A DNA stretch of 36,236 bases from Selenomonas sp. AE3005 (GCF_000686945.1 NZ_JMME01000019.1:1-36236); one strand, 5' to 3'; positions 22,785 through 31,497 are shown, counted from the first letter of the stretch. Numbers and translations are program-made. The notes: a model not told the origin generated them from the sequence alone.

Positions 22785-23789
22785 ATGTCTGACACTAATT
22801 TGACTATATCAACAAATTCATTATCACAAACGCTTGATGTTCATCAGATTACCCCGGAATATTTCATCCTGCACTATGCTGAATTCATTCGCCGGGTTAT
22901 TGCCAAGGGAAATCCCTCCGATGATACCATGAGGCATTACTGCAACCAGATTGACTTTTTCATCCGTTGGTGTATATCCCATGAACGCAATCCGTTAGCA
23001 CTTAATGAGTACCAACTTATCATGTATCGGGAATTTCTCTTAAACAGGCAGTACAAGCCGGACAGCATTCAAGTTATGCTTGTCGCTGTAAAAGCCTTTT
23101 ATGCTGCCGCAAAGAAAGTCGGTCTTATAAGGATAAACCCAGCTGCTGAGTTAGAAGCACCATCTATCGGCAGCAACAGTGAGGCACTGTTACATTACTA
23201 TACGCCCCAGCAGATGAATGAAATCGTACATGTTTTTGATGAAGACACAAATCTCTTTACACGGTATCGGAACACGCTTATCTTATACCTAATGGGCGTT
23301 GAGGGATTGCGCAACATAGAGGTGCACCGCGCCTGCGTGGAAGATATCAACTGGGATGCCAGGGCTATAATGGTTCGGGGGAAAGGTGCTAAGGGCAGAA
23401 TGGAGCCCATATATCCATGTGATGAAACCTTTGATATTCTGGAAGAATATCTGCAGGCGATTCCTACTGACCGGAAAATAAAAAAAGACGGCGTTCTCAC
23501 GCCGCTGATTCTTTCTTCATCTAATAGGAACCTGATGGGGCGCATCTCCCGCAACGGCATCCGCTCCATTATGAATAAGGCTTTGGAAGCCTGCAACTTA
23601 AAGCATCCTGGTTTTTCCTGCCATGTATTCCGCCACAGCTGCGGCACCAATTTATATAAGGAAACAAAAGATTTGCGACTGGTTCAGGATACACTCCGCC
23701 ACCGTGATCCCAAGGTTACCTCCAGATATGCGCATGTTACCGAGCGATTGTCCAAAAGATATACATCCAAGCTCGTTCCGCATGATTAA
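22785..23789 (+). CDS. Tyrosine recombinase/integrase
   Basis: The protein has 334 residues. An N-terminal SAM-like core-binding domain (about residues 25-115) precedes the catalytic domain. Catalytic residues are visible: Arg in EGLRNIEVHRA, Lys in RGKGAKGR, His and Arg in HVFRHSCGTN, His in DTLRHRDPKV and the nucleophile Tyr in SRYAHVTE. The Xer/phage-integrase fold is clear. It cuts and rejoins DNA at specific sites. GAGAGGAGG precedes the ATG. No excisionase, relaxase or phage gene is near, so it is either the remnant of an integrated element or a small self-contained element bounded by the inverted repeats on each side. Confidence 0.9.
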   Translation: MSDTNLTISTNSLSQTLDVHQITPEYFILHYAEFIRRVIAKGNPSDDTMRHYCNQIDFFIRWCISHERNPLALNEYQLIMYREFLLNRQYKPDSIQVMLVAVKAFYAAAKKVGLIRINPAAELEAPSIGSNSEALLHYYTPQQMNEIVHVFDEDTNLFTRYRNTLILYLMGVEGLRNIEVHRACVEDINWDARAIMVRGKGAKGRMEPIYPCDETFDILEEYLQAIPTDRKIKKDGVLTPLILSSSNRNLMGRISRNGIRSIMNKALEACNLKHPGFSCHVFRHSCGTNLYKETKDLRLVQDTLRHRDPKVTSRYAHVTERLSKRYTSKLVPHD

Positions 23790-23810
23790 TCACTAAGACA
23801 CTAAAATAAG

Positions 23811-23822
23811 GTCTAACGAAAC
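23811..23822 (+). repeat. Right arm of inverted repeat flanking the recombinase
   Basis: GTCTAACGAAAC is the inverted partner of 22639-22650. It lies 21 bases after the recombinase stop and two bases before the long hairpin. Confidence 0.5.
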
Positions 23823-23823
23823 A

Positions 23824-23888
23824 GTGATATGCTCCCCCTATGAGAGACAGTAAAAAATAAAACTGTCATCATAGGGGGAGCATATCAC
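23824..23888. repeat. 65-base hairpin, 20-base perfect arms
   Basis: Arms 23824-23843 and 23869-23888 are exact inverse complements (GTGATATGCTCC... / ...GGAGCATATCAC). Inside, GACAGT and ACTGTC form a second stem around an A-rich loop. No T run follows, so a simple terminator is unlikely. It may be a recombination site of the adjacent recombinase or the end of another element. Confidence 0.7.
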
Positions 23889-23974
23889 TTCCAGCGGCAG
23901 CCCCGTTAATTTCGCGTTATCTATACCGTAAAACAAATCCAGTCAGTGCCATCGAGTCAAGCTTGTTCACCATT

Positions 23975-25123
23975 CTATGTTTCTTTCCTACATCTCAGTA
24001 TCAGCCGCATCACCTGCTCTACGGTATCTGCCATATTCCGTCTGGCAGTTACCGTCTCCATAGCTTCTTGGACTGTAACAGGCTCCCGCAGGATGGGGAA
24101 GAAAGCATCTATGCCGTGCTCATTACACAACCTGGCCTCCCGGGTTACGCAACCGGCAAAGGCTATGACCGGCTTATTGTACCTCTGGGCAATTCTGGCT
24201 ACCCCAATTGGGGCTTTGCCCATAACCGTTTGCCTGTCCAAGCGGCCTTCCCCTGTAATGACAAGGTCAGCCTTAGCTATATGACCTTCGAGATTTATCT
24301 CATCCAGCACAATGTCTATGCCCGATTCCAAGGCAGCATCCATGAATGTGCAAAACGCAAATCCCAATCCTCCAGCGGCTCCACAGCCGGGAGTCTGTGG
24401 ATTGGCACGAGGATATTTTGCCTGTGCTATCTTCGCATATCTCTCCAGCCACTCATCCATCTGCACTATCTCAGCCGCATTGGCTCCCTTTTGTGGAGCA
24501 AAGACGGCACTGCATCCATCCTGTCCGCACAGGGGGTTCTTTACATCGCAGGCAATGCGAAAATGACATTCCCTCAGCTCCGGTAACACACGGGCATCAT
24601 CAATGCTTGCCAATTTCTGTAGCCCTATTGCACCAAAAGGAACAGCTGCACCGTTTTCATCCAGCATATCAAACCCTAGAGCCTGCAACATGCCTATACC
24701 GCCATCATTGGTGGCACTGCCGCCAATACCGATAATAAAATTACGACAGCCGCTGCGGATAGCATCCATTATAATTTCCCCCACACCGTAAGTGGTAGTG
24801 TACAGGGGCTTCCTTTTGTCTGTCGGAACTAAGGTAAGACCAGCAACAGAAGCCATTTCTATAACGGAGGTTTGGTTTTGTGGTAAAATTCCATAATAAG
24901 TGGATACTTTGTTTCCCAACGGCCCGGTAGCTTCCAGATGCTTAATGATGCCCCCCATGCCGCTCACCAGGGCATCCACCGTTCCCTCTCCGCCATCAGC
25001 AAGAGGCGAAACATAAACATCTGCCTGAGGGCACGCTTTCATGATGCCCTTTTTTACAGCCTCCCCTGCTTCTGCGGAGCTAAGGCTTCCCTTAAACGAA
25101 TCAACTGCCACAACAATGTTCAT
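23975..25123 (-). CDS. glxK: Glycerate kinase, type 1 (GlxK/GarK family)
   Basis: The full-length 382-residue protein belongs to the glycerate 2-kinase family, which phosphorylates D-glycerate with ATP to 2-phosphoglycerate. The hallmark N-terminus MNIVVAVDSFKGSLSSAEAG is followed by SPLADGGEGTVDAL, GIGGSATNDGGIGMLQALG and DLVITGEGRLDRQT. A GAGG site precedes the ATG. It is a cytoplasmic enzyme. The gene stands alone between a recombination-site hairpin and a TnpB element; no glycerate permease or CdaR-type regulator is adjacent. The choice of the name glxK over garK is by family only. Confidence 0.93.
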   Translation of the reverse strand: MNIVVAVDSFKGSLSSAEAGEAVKKGIMKACPQADVYVSPLADGGEGTVDALVSGMGGIIKHLEATGPLGNKVSTYYGILPQNQTSVIEMASVAGLTLVPTDKRKPLYTTTYGVGEIIMDAIRSGCRNFIIGIGGSATNDGGIGMLQALGFDMLDENGAAVPFGAIGLQKLASIDDARVLPELRECHFRIACDVKNPLCGQDGCSAVFAPQKGANAAEIVQMDEWLERYAKIAQAKYPRANPQTPGCGAAGGLGFAFCTFMDAALESGIDIVLDEINLEGHIAKADLVITGEGRLDRQTVMGKAPIGVARIAQRYNKPVIAFAGCVTREARLCNEHGIDAFFPILREPVTVQEAMETVTARRNMADTVEQVMRLILRCRKET

Positions 25124-25183
25124 GTACGATACCTCACTTTTCCAACATAGCCTTCCGCTCTTTAGAATGTTCTATGCCTGTAC

Positions 25184-25246
25184 ATGATTAACCTGCTAAA
25201 AGCGGCTCCACATTTACCTATGCCTCAACTCCCATTCCCCTATGAC
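25184..25246 (+). pseudogene. N-terminal piece of a gene split by the TnpB element
   Basis: Twenty-one codons (MINLLKAAPHLPMPQLPFPY, then D) stop making sense at 25247, where the IS605-like end begins. Joining codon GAC 25244-25246 to AAT 26844-26846 restores one open frame into the fragment beyond the element. No strong ribosome site is seen before the ATG, so the true start may be elsewhere. Confidence 0.45.
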
Positions 25247-25275
25247 ATAATTTGTAAAGGAAAGCATGTCAACTA

Positions 25276-25297
25276 CCGCCACTTAAAAAAGTGGCGG
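25276..25297 (-). repeat. TnpB element right-end hairpin
   Basis: CCGCCACTT and AAGTGGCGG form perfect 9-base arms around AAAA. Such subterminal hairpins are the recognition structures of IS200/IS605 ends. Confidence 0.7.
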
Positions 25298-25475
25298 CTT
25301 GTAAGTCGGAGAAGCATAGGTGATAACGGCATCGAAAAATGCCTCCCTAAATCCGCCTACATGGGGGTGGCTGACAGCACCCTTTGACATCTGCGAGAAA
25401 CAAATATCTCACAGGCTCACGGGGCATGCCCGTTACGCCGAGGTTCAAACGACTTTCGTCTCCCTCGTATTGATT
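25276..25475 (-). ncRNA. Possible omega RNA (reRNA) downstream of tnpB
   Basis: TnpB proteins use a guide RNA transcribed from the 3' part of tnpB and the right end of the element. The 200 bases between the tnpB stop and the right-end hairpin contain no gene and have GC-rich paired-looking tracts. The position follows from the known family layout; the exact RNA ends are not determinable here. Confidence 0.4.
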
Positions 25476-26702
25476 TTAGTCAGTTATGGGTATCGGCTTC
25501 TGGAATCTGGGCGTTTCTGTGCCAGAAATCCACATGGTTCCGAGAAACTGTATATTCATGGCTCCAATACGGTCATCATTGGAATTGTAACCGCACTGGC
25601 AGCTATACAGATGCCGATGATGGTCACGATTTTTCTTGTGGATTGAACCGCATTTTGGACAACGCTGCGAAGTGTATCGTGCCGATACCTTCAGGACTTC
25701 GGAACGATTTTCATGTGCCTTGTAGGTCAGGAATTGTTCCAACTGATAGAAGCTCCAGCTTCGTAAATCATAGTTCTGTTTGGCTGTTTTGGAAAGGTTG
25801 CTTTCTTCAAAACTAACGCCAGTCAAGTCTTCGAGCACGAAAAGCGTATCCTTGCCGTATTTCTGTACGAGTGTCTTAGAAATCTGATGGTTTACATCAG
25901 ACATCCAACGGTTCTCTCGCCCAGAAATAGCTTTAAGTTTACGTTTTGCAGACTTAGTTCCTTTTGACTGGAGCTGGCGGCGGACTTCCTGAAACTTGTG
26001 GCGTTTGGCAGCAATCTTTCTGCCAGAAACGAACTCCGTTTTGCCTTGCTCGTCATAGCTGACTGTAAGGAAACGGAGTCCACGGTCAATACCGACGACG
26101 TGACGGACGTTTTCTTTCTGGAAATCTTCGACAGTTTTGGTAACGGGAATATGGAGATACCATAAACCTTTGAGTTCTACCAGTTTAGCAGTACCAAGGT
26201 CATAGGAACCGTCAAGGAATTCAGCAAAGTGCTCGCCTTCAAATGTGCATTTTGTTCGTTTGTTGAGGGTGTTGATGGACAGAGTTTGCCCGTCATCAAC
26301 GAAGCTGTAGTCACGGTTGCGAACCAAATCGGCTTGTGGACGGCTGAAAGACACGGGTTTCCAGAGCCATTCCAGCGTTTTGGTGATATATTCCCATTTG
26401 CCATCTTCATTCTTGTATCTGTAAGGTTTTTGAAGGAGCTGTTGCCTGACCGTTTTGTATCTGGCAATAGCCGTCTTAATGGAGGACTGAGCCATCTGAG
26501 ATTTTAACCCAAACGAGCTACGAAGGTCGCTATACAGCTCTTTGTTTAGGCTTTGATAAGCCATATTGAACTGGTTATCGAAGATGTATTGGGATACAAA
26601 ATTACACGCCTGACGATATTGTTCGGTCATTTGACGAAACAATACTTCTTGTTCAGAAGTAACGTGTATACGAAGTTTTATCGTTTTGGTTAGGTCGAAC
26701 AT
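25476..26702 (-). CDS. tnpB: TnpB RNA-guided nuclease
   Basis: The 408-residue protein has all parts of an active TnpB. The N-terminal helical/WED region (about residues 1-190) precedes the RuvC-like nuclease. Catalytic acids are present: Asp in VVGIDRGLRFL, Glu in LFVLEDLTGV and Asp in SNDDRIGAMNI. The zinc ribbon CPKCG...CQCG lies between the second and third. TnpB cuts DNA next to a short target-adjacent motif under guidance of RNA from the element's right end, and helps the element persist. The start at 26702 lies at the end of an AT-rich stretch. The gene is intact, while the host gene around it is broken. Confidence 0.93.
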   Translation of the reverse strand: MFDLTKTIKLRIHVTSEQEVLFRQMTEQYRQACNFVSQYIFDNQFNMAYQSLNKELYSDLRSSFGLKSQMAQSSIKTAIARYKTVRQQLLQKPYRYKNEDGKWEYITKTLEWLWKPVSFSRPQADLVRNRDYSFVDDGQTLSINTLNKRTKCTFEGEHFAEFLDGSYDLGTAKLVELKGLWYLHIPVTKTVEDFQKENVRHVVGIDRGLRFLTVSYDEQGKTEFVSGRKIAAKRHKFQEVRRQLQSKGTKSAKRKLKAISGRENRWMSDVNHQISKTLVQKYGKDTLFVLEDLTGVSFEESNLSKTAKQNYDLRSWSFYQLEQFLTYKAHENRSEVLKVSARYTSQRCPKCGSIHKKNRDHHRHLYSCQCGYNSNDDRIGAMNIQFLGTMWISGTETPRFQKPIPITD

Positions 26703-26798
26703 TTTTTCACCTGCCTTTCTGAAATGTATATTACTTCATCAAGAAAATTATAATATATTTTTTTGCTGAAAATCTAGTCAATAAGAAAGTGAGGTGAA

Positions 26799-26843
26799 GC
26801 GGGCATTCCTCCCCGACCTTAGAGGTCGGAGTATCCTGCCCGC
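26799..26843 (-). repeat. TnpB element left-end hairpin
   Basis: Inner stem CCGACCT/AGGTCGG (loop TAG) and outer arms GCGGGCA/TGCCCGC. A second sequence of the same design lies at 33694-33737. Confidence 0.7.
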
Positions 26844-27218
26844 AATTCGATGAAAATCGGCGGCTGTGCCGCCATCACGGCCTGCGATTGCAGCATCTAC
26901 TTTGAACTCTACAAGGCCAAGGCGGGGCTTTATCCTCACGACATACAAAACATCTCCAAAGCAAACTACGTGGATTTTGCCTATGTCATGGAGCCATACC
27001 TAAAGCCACGCTGGACAGGCATTGACCGCTTGGATATTTATATCGACGGCTTCTCAAGCTTCCTGCGTGACCATGGTGTAACCGACATAACTCTTGCCCC
27101 CTGGGACGGTGAGAACAGCCTTGCGGCCACCAAGGAGACTATCAAAAAGCAAATCGACGAAGGCTGGCTTATCCCCTGCCTGACCCTGAAGCACGGCCAT
27201 CCCTCCATGTGCAATTAA
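26844..27218 (+). pseudogene. C-terminal piece of the gene split by the TnpB element
   Basis: The frame is open from the element edge. MKIGGCAAITACDCSIYFEL and PYLKPRWTGIDRLDIYIDGF belong to an uncharacterised Firmicutes family whose members are, as far as I recall, longer at the C-terminus. The Cys-rich GGCAAxTACDxS block resembles a cysteine-protease-like nucleophile region, but that is speculation. The fragment ends abruptly (KHGHPSMCN). Together with 25184-25246 it would give one protein of about 145 residues before further truncation. Confidence 0.5.
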
Positions 27219-27330
27219 CCTTGATGACTGCTCATACAGCTATTTTGTATTATTCTGTCATGATTTTCTTTTTCCTTCCTAAAATCGAAGGTTATTCCAT
27301 CTTCATTAAATGTTCTCCGAACATGGACAA

Positions 27331-27383
27331 CAAAAAGCCCCCTCCCAAAATGGAAAGAGGGTTGTTTTGCGAGTTTGGGGCTT
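27331..27383 (-). terminator. Terminator downstream of the HAD remnant
   Basis: On the minus strand CCCTC pairs with GAGGG and is followed by GGGCTTTTTG. A longer pairing AAGCCCC/GGGGCTT encloses it. The 237 bases 27219-27455 hold no other feature. Confidence 0.5.
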
Positions 27384-27455
27384 AACTTAATGACATTGCC
27401 GAAAGGGCCGCCTTTTCTATGCGTATGTGTATACTTTCATCTAAATCACAGCTTT

Positions 27456-27575
27456 TCAAACCAATCCTAGCCGTTGGAAAGCATGGGTAAGTCCATCCTC
27501 TGCCACGGCATCCGTCACAAAATCAGCAATGGCCTTTATTTCCTCTCCACCGTTGCCCATCAGTCTCAGAATATC
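27456..27575 (-). pseudogene. Cof-type HAD hydrolase, last ~39 codons
   Basis: The minus-strand frame LMGNGGEEIKAIADFVTDAV, then AEDGLTHAFQRLGLV and a stop, matches the end of Cof-type HAD phosphatases (GNG-x-EEIK-x-IAD-x-VT). Homology begins at 27575, inside the end of the next gene, so a deletion joined the two. Confidence 0.65.
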
Positions 27576-27928
27576 ATTTTTATCTTCGAATTTGCTCCTA
27601 ATATTGATTCTATCATTAGGTCAACTCCCATTCTTACACCATTGATATAAGCAAAAGCCTCTTCCTCTGATTTAAACTCACGTCTGAACATGTAGCCGCT
27701 CATTGCTGTTTCTTCTTCTTTTACTTTATGTCTTATATTGCTACATGCATCACTATAGTCATTATACGTCTCTTCATCTACTCCAAACGGACGCGGATAC
27801 AAGACAACCGATTTCCCTTTGTACTCATAGTTCCACAGACAACCACTTCTCAAACCATAATCCTGATTTAGCAAATATATCTCTGAACCTAAGCATTTTT
27901 TATAATCATCACTCTTATCATCCTTCAT
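27566..27928 (-). CDS. Hypothetical soluble protein
   Basis: The protein has 120 residues. ATG 27928 follows GGAGG; the longer frame from 27997 has no such site. The middle reads YEYKGKSVVLYPRPFGVDEE, and the last third (FKSEEEAFAYINGVRMGVDL) looks like a helix pair. The last codons overlap the junction with the HAD remnant, so the natural C-terminus may be lost. An inverted repeat upstream at 27984-28007 may be an operator. I do not recognise the family. Confidence 0.55.
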   Translation of the reverse strand: MKDDKSDDYKKCLGSEIYLLNQDYGLRSGCLWNYEYKGKSVVLYPRPFGVDEETYNDYSDACSNIRHKVKEEETAMSGYMFRREFKSEEEAFAYINGVRMGVDLMIESILGANSKIKMIF

Positions 27929-27983
27929 CACAAACACCTCCACGTTTTCTAGGATGACCTTTATCCTAGTTTCTGAATCGGTT

Positions 27984-28007
27984 AACACAAACAACACTTA
28001 TTGTGTT
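27984..28007 (-). promoter_or_regulatory. Inverted repeat upstream of the hypothetical gene
   Basis: AACACAA and TTGTGTT are spaced by ten bases and lie 56-79 bases before the start at 27928. It could be an operator of that gene; unsupported beyond symmetry. Confidence 0.3.
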
Positions 28008-28059
28008 ATTAACATCATGGGAAAAATATGGAACATCTAAAACAACTGCGTAGACTTAC

Positions 28060-28614
28060 TTATTCCAACGATTGCGGCCCTGCCTCGTTCGTCTCAATTA
28101 TTTCTTGGAGATAAGCAAGGGACACAGGGCTGAACCCCGTCTTATCAACGCTAATATTGAAGTATATCCCTTCCTGCTCTCGCCGATAGAATGGTAGTTT
28201 ATCATGGACATGGCCATGAATGTTGGCGAGATACCCTGTTGGTTCACACGGCCTATGCGTCAGCAGAAATCCGTCCAAAACCATTTGCTTCTCCACAGCT
28301 TCCCATCCGCACTCCCGGCTTACCCTCGCTTTTGCGTCATGGTTCCCTAGAATAAGTGTCTTATGTCCGTTCAGCTGTGCCAGAAGCTCTCGGCATGTCC
28401 TGATATAAGCTTGCTTGTAACTTTCCCACTTACCTTCCACAAAATGGGCCATCGTGAAGTCTCCAAGATGGAATACCTCATCATCAGGACAAACAACACT
28501 ATTCCAGTTCGAAATAAGAGTCTGATTCATCTCCCCAATGTGCTTGAAGGGGCGATGGCAATACTCTATGATGTTTTTGTGGTAAAAATGCGTATCCGAA
28601 ACAAGATATATCAT
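28060..28614 (-). CDS. Metallophosphoesterase, phage/YfcE-like small type
   Basis: The protein has 184 residues. The calcineurin-like motifs appear in order: LVSDTHFYH (D-x-H), FHLGDFT (GD), LILGNHDAK (GNHD) and IHGHVHDKLP (GHxH). All metal ligands are present. ATG 28614 follows GGAGG at eight bases; the longer frame to 28638 is rejected. It lies 23 bases after the 684-residue protein gene in one operon with a second phosphoesterase upstream. Members cleave phosphodiesters or phosphomonoesters of nucleotides or nucleic acids; the substrate here is unknown. Confidence 0.85.
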   Translation of the reverse strand: MIYLVSDTHFYHKNIIEYCHRPFKHIGEMNQTLISNWNSVVCPDDEVFHLGDFTMAHFVEGKWESYKQAYIRTCRELLAQLNGHKTLILGNHDAKARVSRECGWEAVEKQMVLDGFLLTHRPCEPTGYLANIHGHVHDKLPFYRREQEGIYFNISVDKTGFSPVSLAYLQEIIETNEAGPQSLE

Positions 28615-28637
28615 ATTGATGCCCTCCAGGTAATCCA

Positions 28638-30692
28638 TTACTTGAGTATTTCTCGAAGCTCGCTAACAACGGAGTTGGCCGTAACAGCGTTATAATACCA
28701 GAATCGCTTACGTCCGGCAGCCTGCACTTCAGGACTACGTTCGTCTTTCCAGCCCAACTCTTCACAAACGTCCTCATAACTCTTAAGATGCTTCTCTTGT
28801 TCCTCCTGCGGCAAATTACGAATATCCTCGATTTCCTCTATGGCTTCATCCAGTTCCTGACGCCTCTCGCTTTGGTCATCTTCCGTCATACCATGGAAAG
28901 TCATTTCTGTCAGGACAGCATGGATACATTCCTGAAGACCAACTCGCCGCAAATTGCCTATGCTGACCTTAAAGCCAAGCATTTCCTCCCAAGGCGTGAA
29001 ATCGCATGCATAGCCCTCTGGCACTTCAGCATACACACCCTTGTGATACTCTATCAGCTCTTTTTCTGACAGCTGTTGCAGCCTTTTCTCAGGCAAGAGA
29101 ACCACATTGGGAACTTTATCACGGAATTTATCCAAGTCTAGCCGCCTATACAGAGAAACGTCAACAAACTCTTCCACTTCGTCACCCAATCCATCCCAGG
29201 TTCTCATGAAGACCAGCATATCCTCTGAATCCTGACAATGATATTCTGACATCTTCCTTAGAAAAGTTTGCCACAGCCTATATACGTCAGCTCTGTCAGC
29301 GGATTCATTTTCGTCTGTTCTGCATTCTTTATCTACTAATTTTTCCATATCCACAAATTTGAGCAATTCCTTTACTGTCATCCAATCTCTGACCAGCTGG
29401 GGAGGCTTAACCTCCTGCCATGTGGTTTTCTCAACAAAATCTGCATATTCGTCATCCCAATAGTGGATATTCATGAAATCAACGACCTTTTCCCCCGGGA
29501 AAAACTTTTCGCAGTATCGTGGCAACACTCCATTAGGAACTATTCCCACTTTATCTGTCCCCAGACATCTTGCCAGCAATTCCTCCATATCCCCGAGCTT
29601 AACCATGATACCGTGCTGCCTCAAGGCGATAAAAAATCTTATTACTTCGCCAGGACGGTGCAAGCCAGCAAGATACAAATAGTACCTTCCCTCCTTGTTT
29701 TCACCAAGACGATGACTCACAGAAAAAGTCACATGTGTCGAACTCCCACCACGTATTACTTCCCATGGATGATTGCCATTGAACACCTGCAGCTTTCCAT
29801 TCTTCCAACTATTGAACTCTTCAGGTGAGTCAAGGGCTATTTCCGTCAAGCCATTATCCCGGCCATCAGCGATTCGCTTGTACAGCTCTACATCGTCTTC
29901 AATCTTTTTGCAGTGCGGGAAGTTGTTTGCCTCATAGCCAAGACGGCAATAGGCAAAATATTTAGCTGCGGTCATGTCTTCGATGATAAAATCATCATCG
30001 CTGAAGGTCTTTTGCTCTGCCACCAGTTTTTCGAAAATCTTGATTTCCTCTTCTGAAATAATTTTATCGTCCCTGCCTGCCAGGTCATATTTCCGACCTT
30101 CTGGAACTATCTTCCAATATTCCTTCCTCGGAATTGTCCCCGTACGGTAATAGTATGGAAGATTATTTTTGATGAAACCATCATACTTACCTGCTATTAT
30201 CTGCTGCACGGCCTTCCTGCACTGTTCCAGGACCCATTTCAGCAATGGCGTTGTATCTGCACAAATTCCAGACTTATCTTGAGTTATCTCCTCCGGAGAT
30301 TCTATCAGACCTCTTTCTCCCAGAGCAATGGCCATAAATTTCCCATGTCTAAAAAAATAACACTCGTAGAACTTTATCTCATCAGGATAATAATCGAGCC
30401 AGAATTGCTCGTACTCTTCCCTCGAATTTATTTCTTCGTACTCTACTGCATCATCATATGTTCGCCAATCTGTTATATCTCCGCGTTCAGCGGTAAACCA
30501 CAAGTTGATACGAGTATCTTCTTCATCACGGCTGTTATCAAGTATTTCCAAAACTTGCCCAATTTGCTCTAACAGCAGCCTTTCTCTCCTATAGCATAGC
30601 TCGTGGCCGCTTATAGTGCCTGACCTCTCAATTATATGCAATGCAGAATCAACGTCAGGTGCGTATTTTAAGACTTCCTTTTTCCTTTTCAT
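28638..30692 (-). CDS. Uncharacterised 684-residue protein (DUF6557-like C-terminus)
   Basis: The protein is large, acidic and cytoplasmic, with no signal peptide or membrane helix. The last part (CDFTPWEEMLGFKVSIGNLR, then ECIHAVLTEMTFHGMTEDD, followed by a Glu-rich helix) resembles the DUF6557 type. The N-terminal 400 residues contain YYYRTGTIPRKEYWKIVPEG and SSTHVTFSVSHRLGENKEGR, which I cannot place. No nucleotide-binding motif is seen. ATG 30692 suits GAGGGGG at nine bases; in-frame TTG 30710 and ATG 30701 are alternatives. It lies between two metallophosphoesterase genes with tight spacing, so the three probably act together. The protein may be a substrate-binding or regulatory partner (inference). 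Confidence 0.7.
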   Translation of the reverse strand: MKRKKEVLKYAPDVDSALHIIERSGTISGHELCYRRERLLLEQIGQVLEILDNSRDEEDTRINLWFTAERGDITDWRTYDDAVEYEEINSREEYEQFWLDYYPDEIKFYECYFFRHGKFMAIALGERGLIESPEEITQDKSGICADTTPLLKWVLEQCRKAVQQIIAGKYDGFIKNNLPYYYRTGTIPRKEYWKIVPEGRKYDLAGRDDKIISEEEIKIFEKLVAEQKTFSDDDFIIEDMTAAKYFAYCRLGYEANNFPHCKKIEDDVELYKRIADGRDNGLTEIALDSPEEFNSWKNGKLQVFNGNHPWEVIRGGSSTHVTFSVSHRLGENKEGRYYLYLAGLHRPGEVIRFFIALRQHGIMVKLGDMEELLARCLGTDKVGIVPNGVLPRYCEKFFPGEKVVDFMNIHYWDDEYADFVEKTTWQEVKPPQLVRDWMTVKELLKFVDMEKLVDKECRTDENESADRADVYRLWQTFLRKMSEYHCQDSEDMLVFMRTWDGLGDEVEEFVDVSLYRRLDLDKFRDKVPNVVLLPEKRLQQLSEKELIEYHKGVYAEVPEGYACDFTPWEEMLGFKVSIGNLRRVGLQECIHAVLTEMTFHGMTEDDQSERRQELDEAIEEIEDIRNLPQEEQEKHLKSYEDVCEELGWKDERSPEVQAAGRKRFWYYNAVTANSVVSELREILK

Positions 30693-30706
30693 TGCTTCCA
30701 TCCCCC

Positions 30707-31423
30707 TCAATTAGACTGCCAGACTTCCTTTGTCAGCAGGTTCGCACAAGATATATGGCCATTTTCCAAAAAGCTGCCTGTATCCATAAGCACTAATTGT
30801 CCCTGCCTCAGCCAACATGGCTTGGAGCCAAGATGTAACGCCTGCACAGGAGTATGCCCCAAAACAATAATTTGCGCCCCTTGATGCAGGCTAGGATACT
30901 TAGCCAGGTTCCTGCTCCACAACAAGGTTTTTGCCTTCTGATTCTCCAAAGGTTGCTCCGGATTGCAATCTGCGTGCACAAACCAATACTTATGTCCATC
31001 CACTTCGACTTCCGCATACAAAGGCATCTTTTCTATCAACCGCAGCCATGCCGTAGTAATTTCTTCCAATCTTCCAGTTGCTTCCATAGCTCTATAGGTT
31101 TCCTTACCGCCATTATCTCCCCACAGATATTTAGGCGACTCTATCCGAAAATCAACCAATCCATCCTTGAGGCTCTCATTCCTCAATGCCTCATAAAACA
31201 TTTGTTCATGATTCCCCCGGAGGAATATCATATTCTTGCTTTCAAAGTGTTCCAGAACCCATTCCATCACTGGTACAGGATTTTCTCCTCTATCCAGATA
31301 GTCACCCAAAAACACCATCAAGTCATGTTCCGGGTTGAATCCCACCTTCTGGTATACATTCAAAAATCTTTCCCATTTTCCATGTATATCGCCAAACACT
31401 AGAAGTCTTTCAATTTTATCCAA
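30707..31423 (-). CDS. Serine/threonine-type metallophosphoesterase
   Basis: The protein has 238 residues. The motifs are LVFGDIHGKWERF (GDIHG), LVFLGDYLDRGENP (GDYVDRG-type), MIFLRGNHEQM (GNHE), YWFVHADCNP and IIVLGHTPVQ. This is the full signature of PPP-type phosphatases of the PrpA/ApaH-like group, which act on phosphoproteins or dinucleoside polyphosphates. It is the first gene of a three-gene operon followed 14 bases later by the 684-residue protein and then the second phosphoesterase. The start is ATG 31423 in a region with a purine-rich site. Confidence 0.88.
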   Translation of the reverse strand: MDKIERLLVFGDIHGKWERFLNVYQKVGFNPEHDLMVFLGDYLDRGENPVPVMEWVLEHFESKNMIFLRGNHEQMFYEALRNESLKDGLVDFRIESPKYLWGDNGGKETYRAMEATGRLEEITTAWLRLIEKMPLYAEVEVDGHKYWFVHADCNPEQPLENQKAKTLLWSRNLAKYPSLHQGAQIIVLGHTPVQALHLGSKPCWLRQGQLVLMDTGSFLENGHISCANLLTKEVWQSN

Positions 31424-31497
31424 CTTTCCACCACCTCACATGCAACACGCTGACGGTGCCATAGCTTAGAACATATTGTCGAATCCTATGATAGTAT

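Larger units (their letters stand above)
25247..26843 (-). mobile_element. IS200/IS605-superfamily element carrying only tnpB
   Basis: The element is about 1.6 kb, with a hairpin near each end (25276-25297 and 26799-26843) and a single tnpB gene on the minus strand. No Y1 transposase (tnpA) is present, so it depends on one in trans (IS1341-like). Boundaries are inferred from the reading frame of the interrupted gene and the end hairpins. The ends lack terminal inverted repeats, as expected for this superfamily. Confidence 0.75.
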
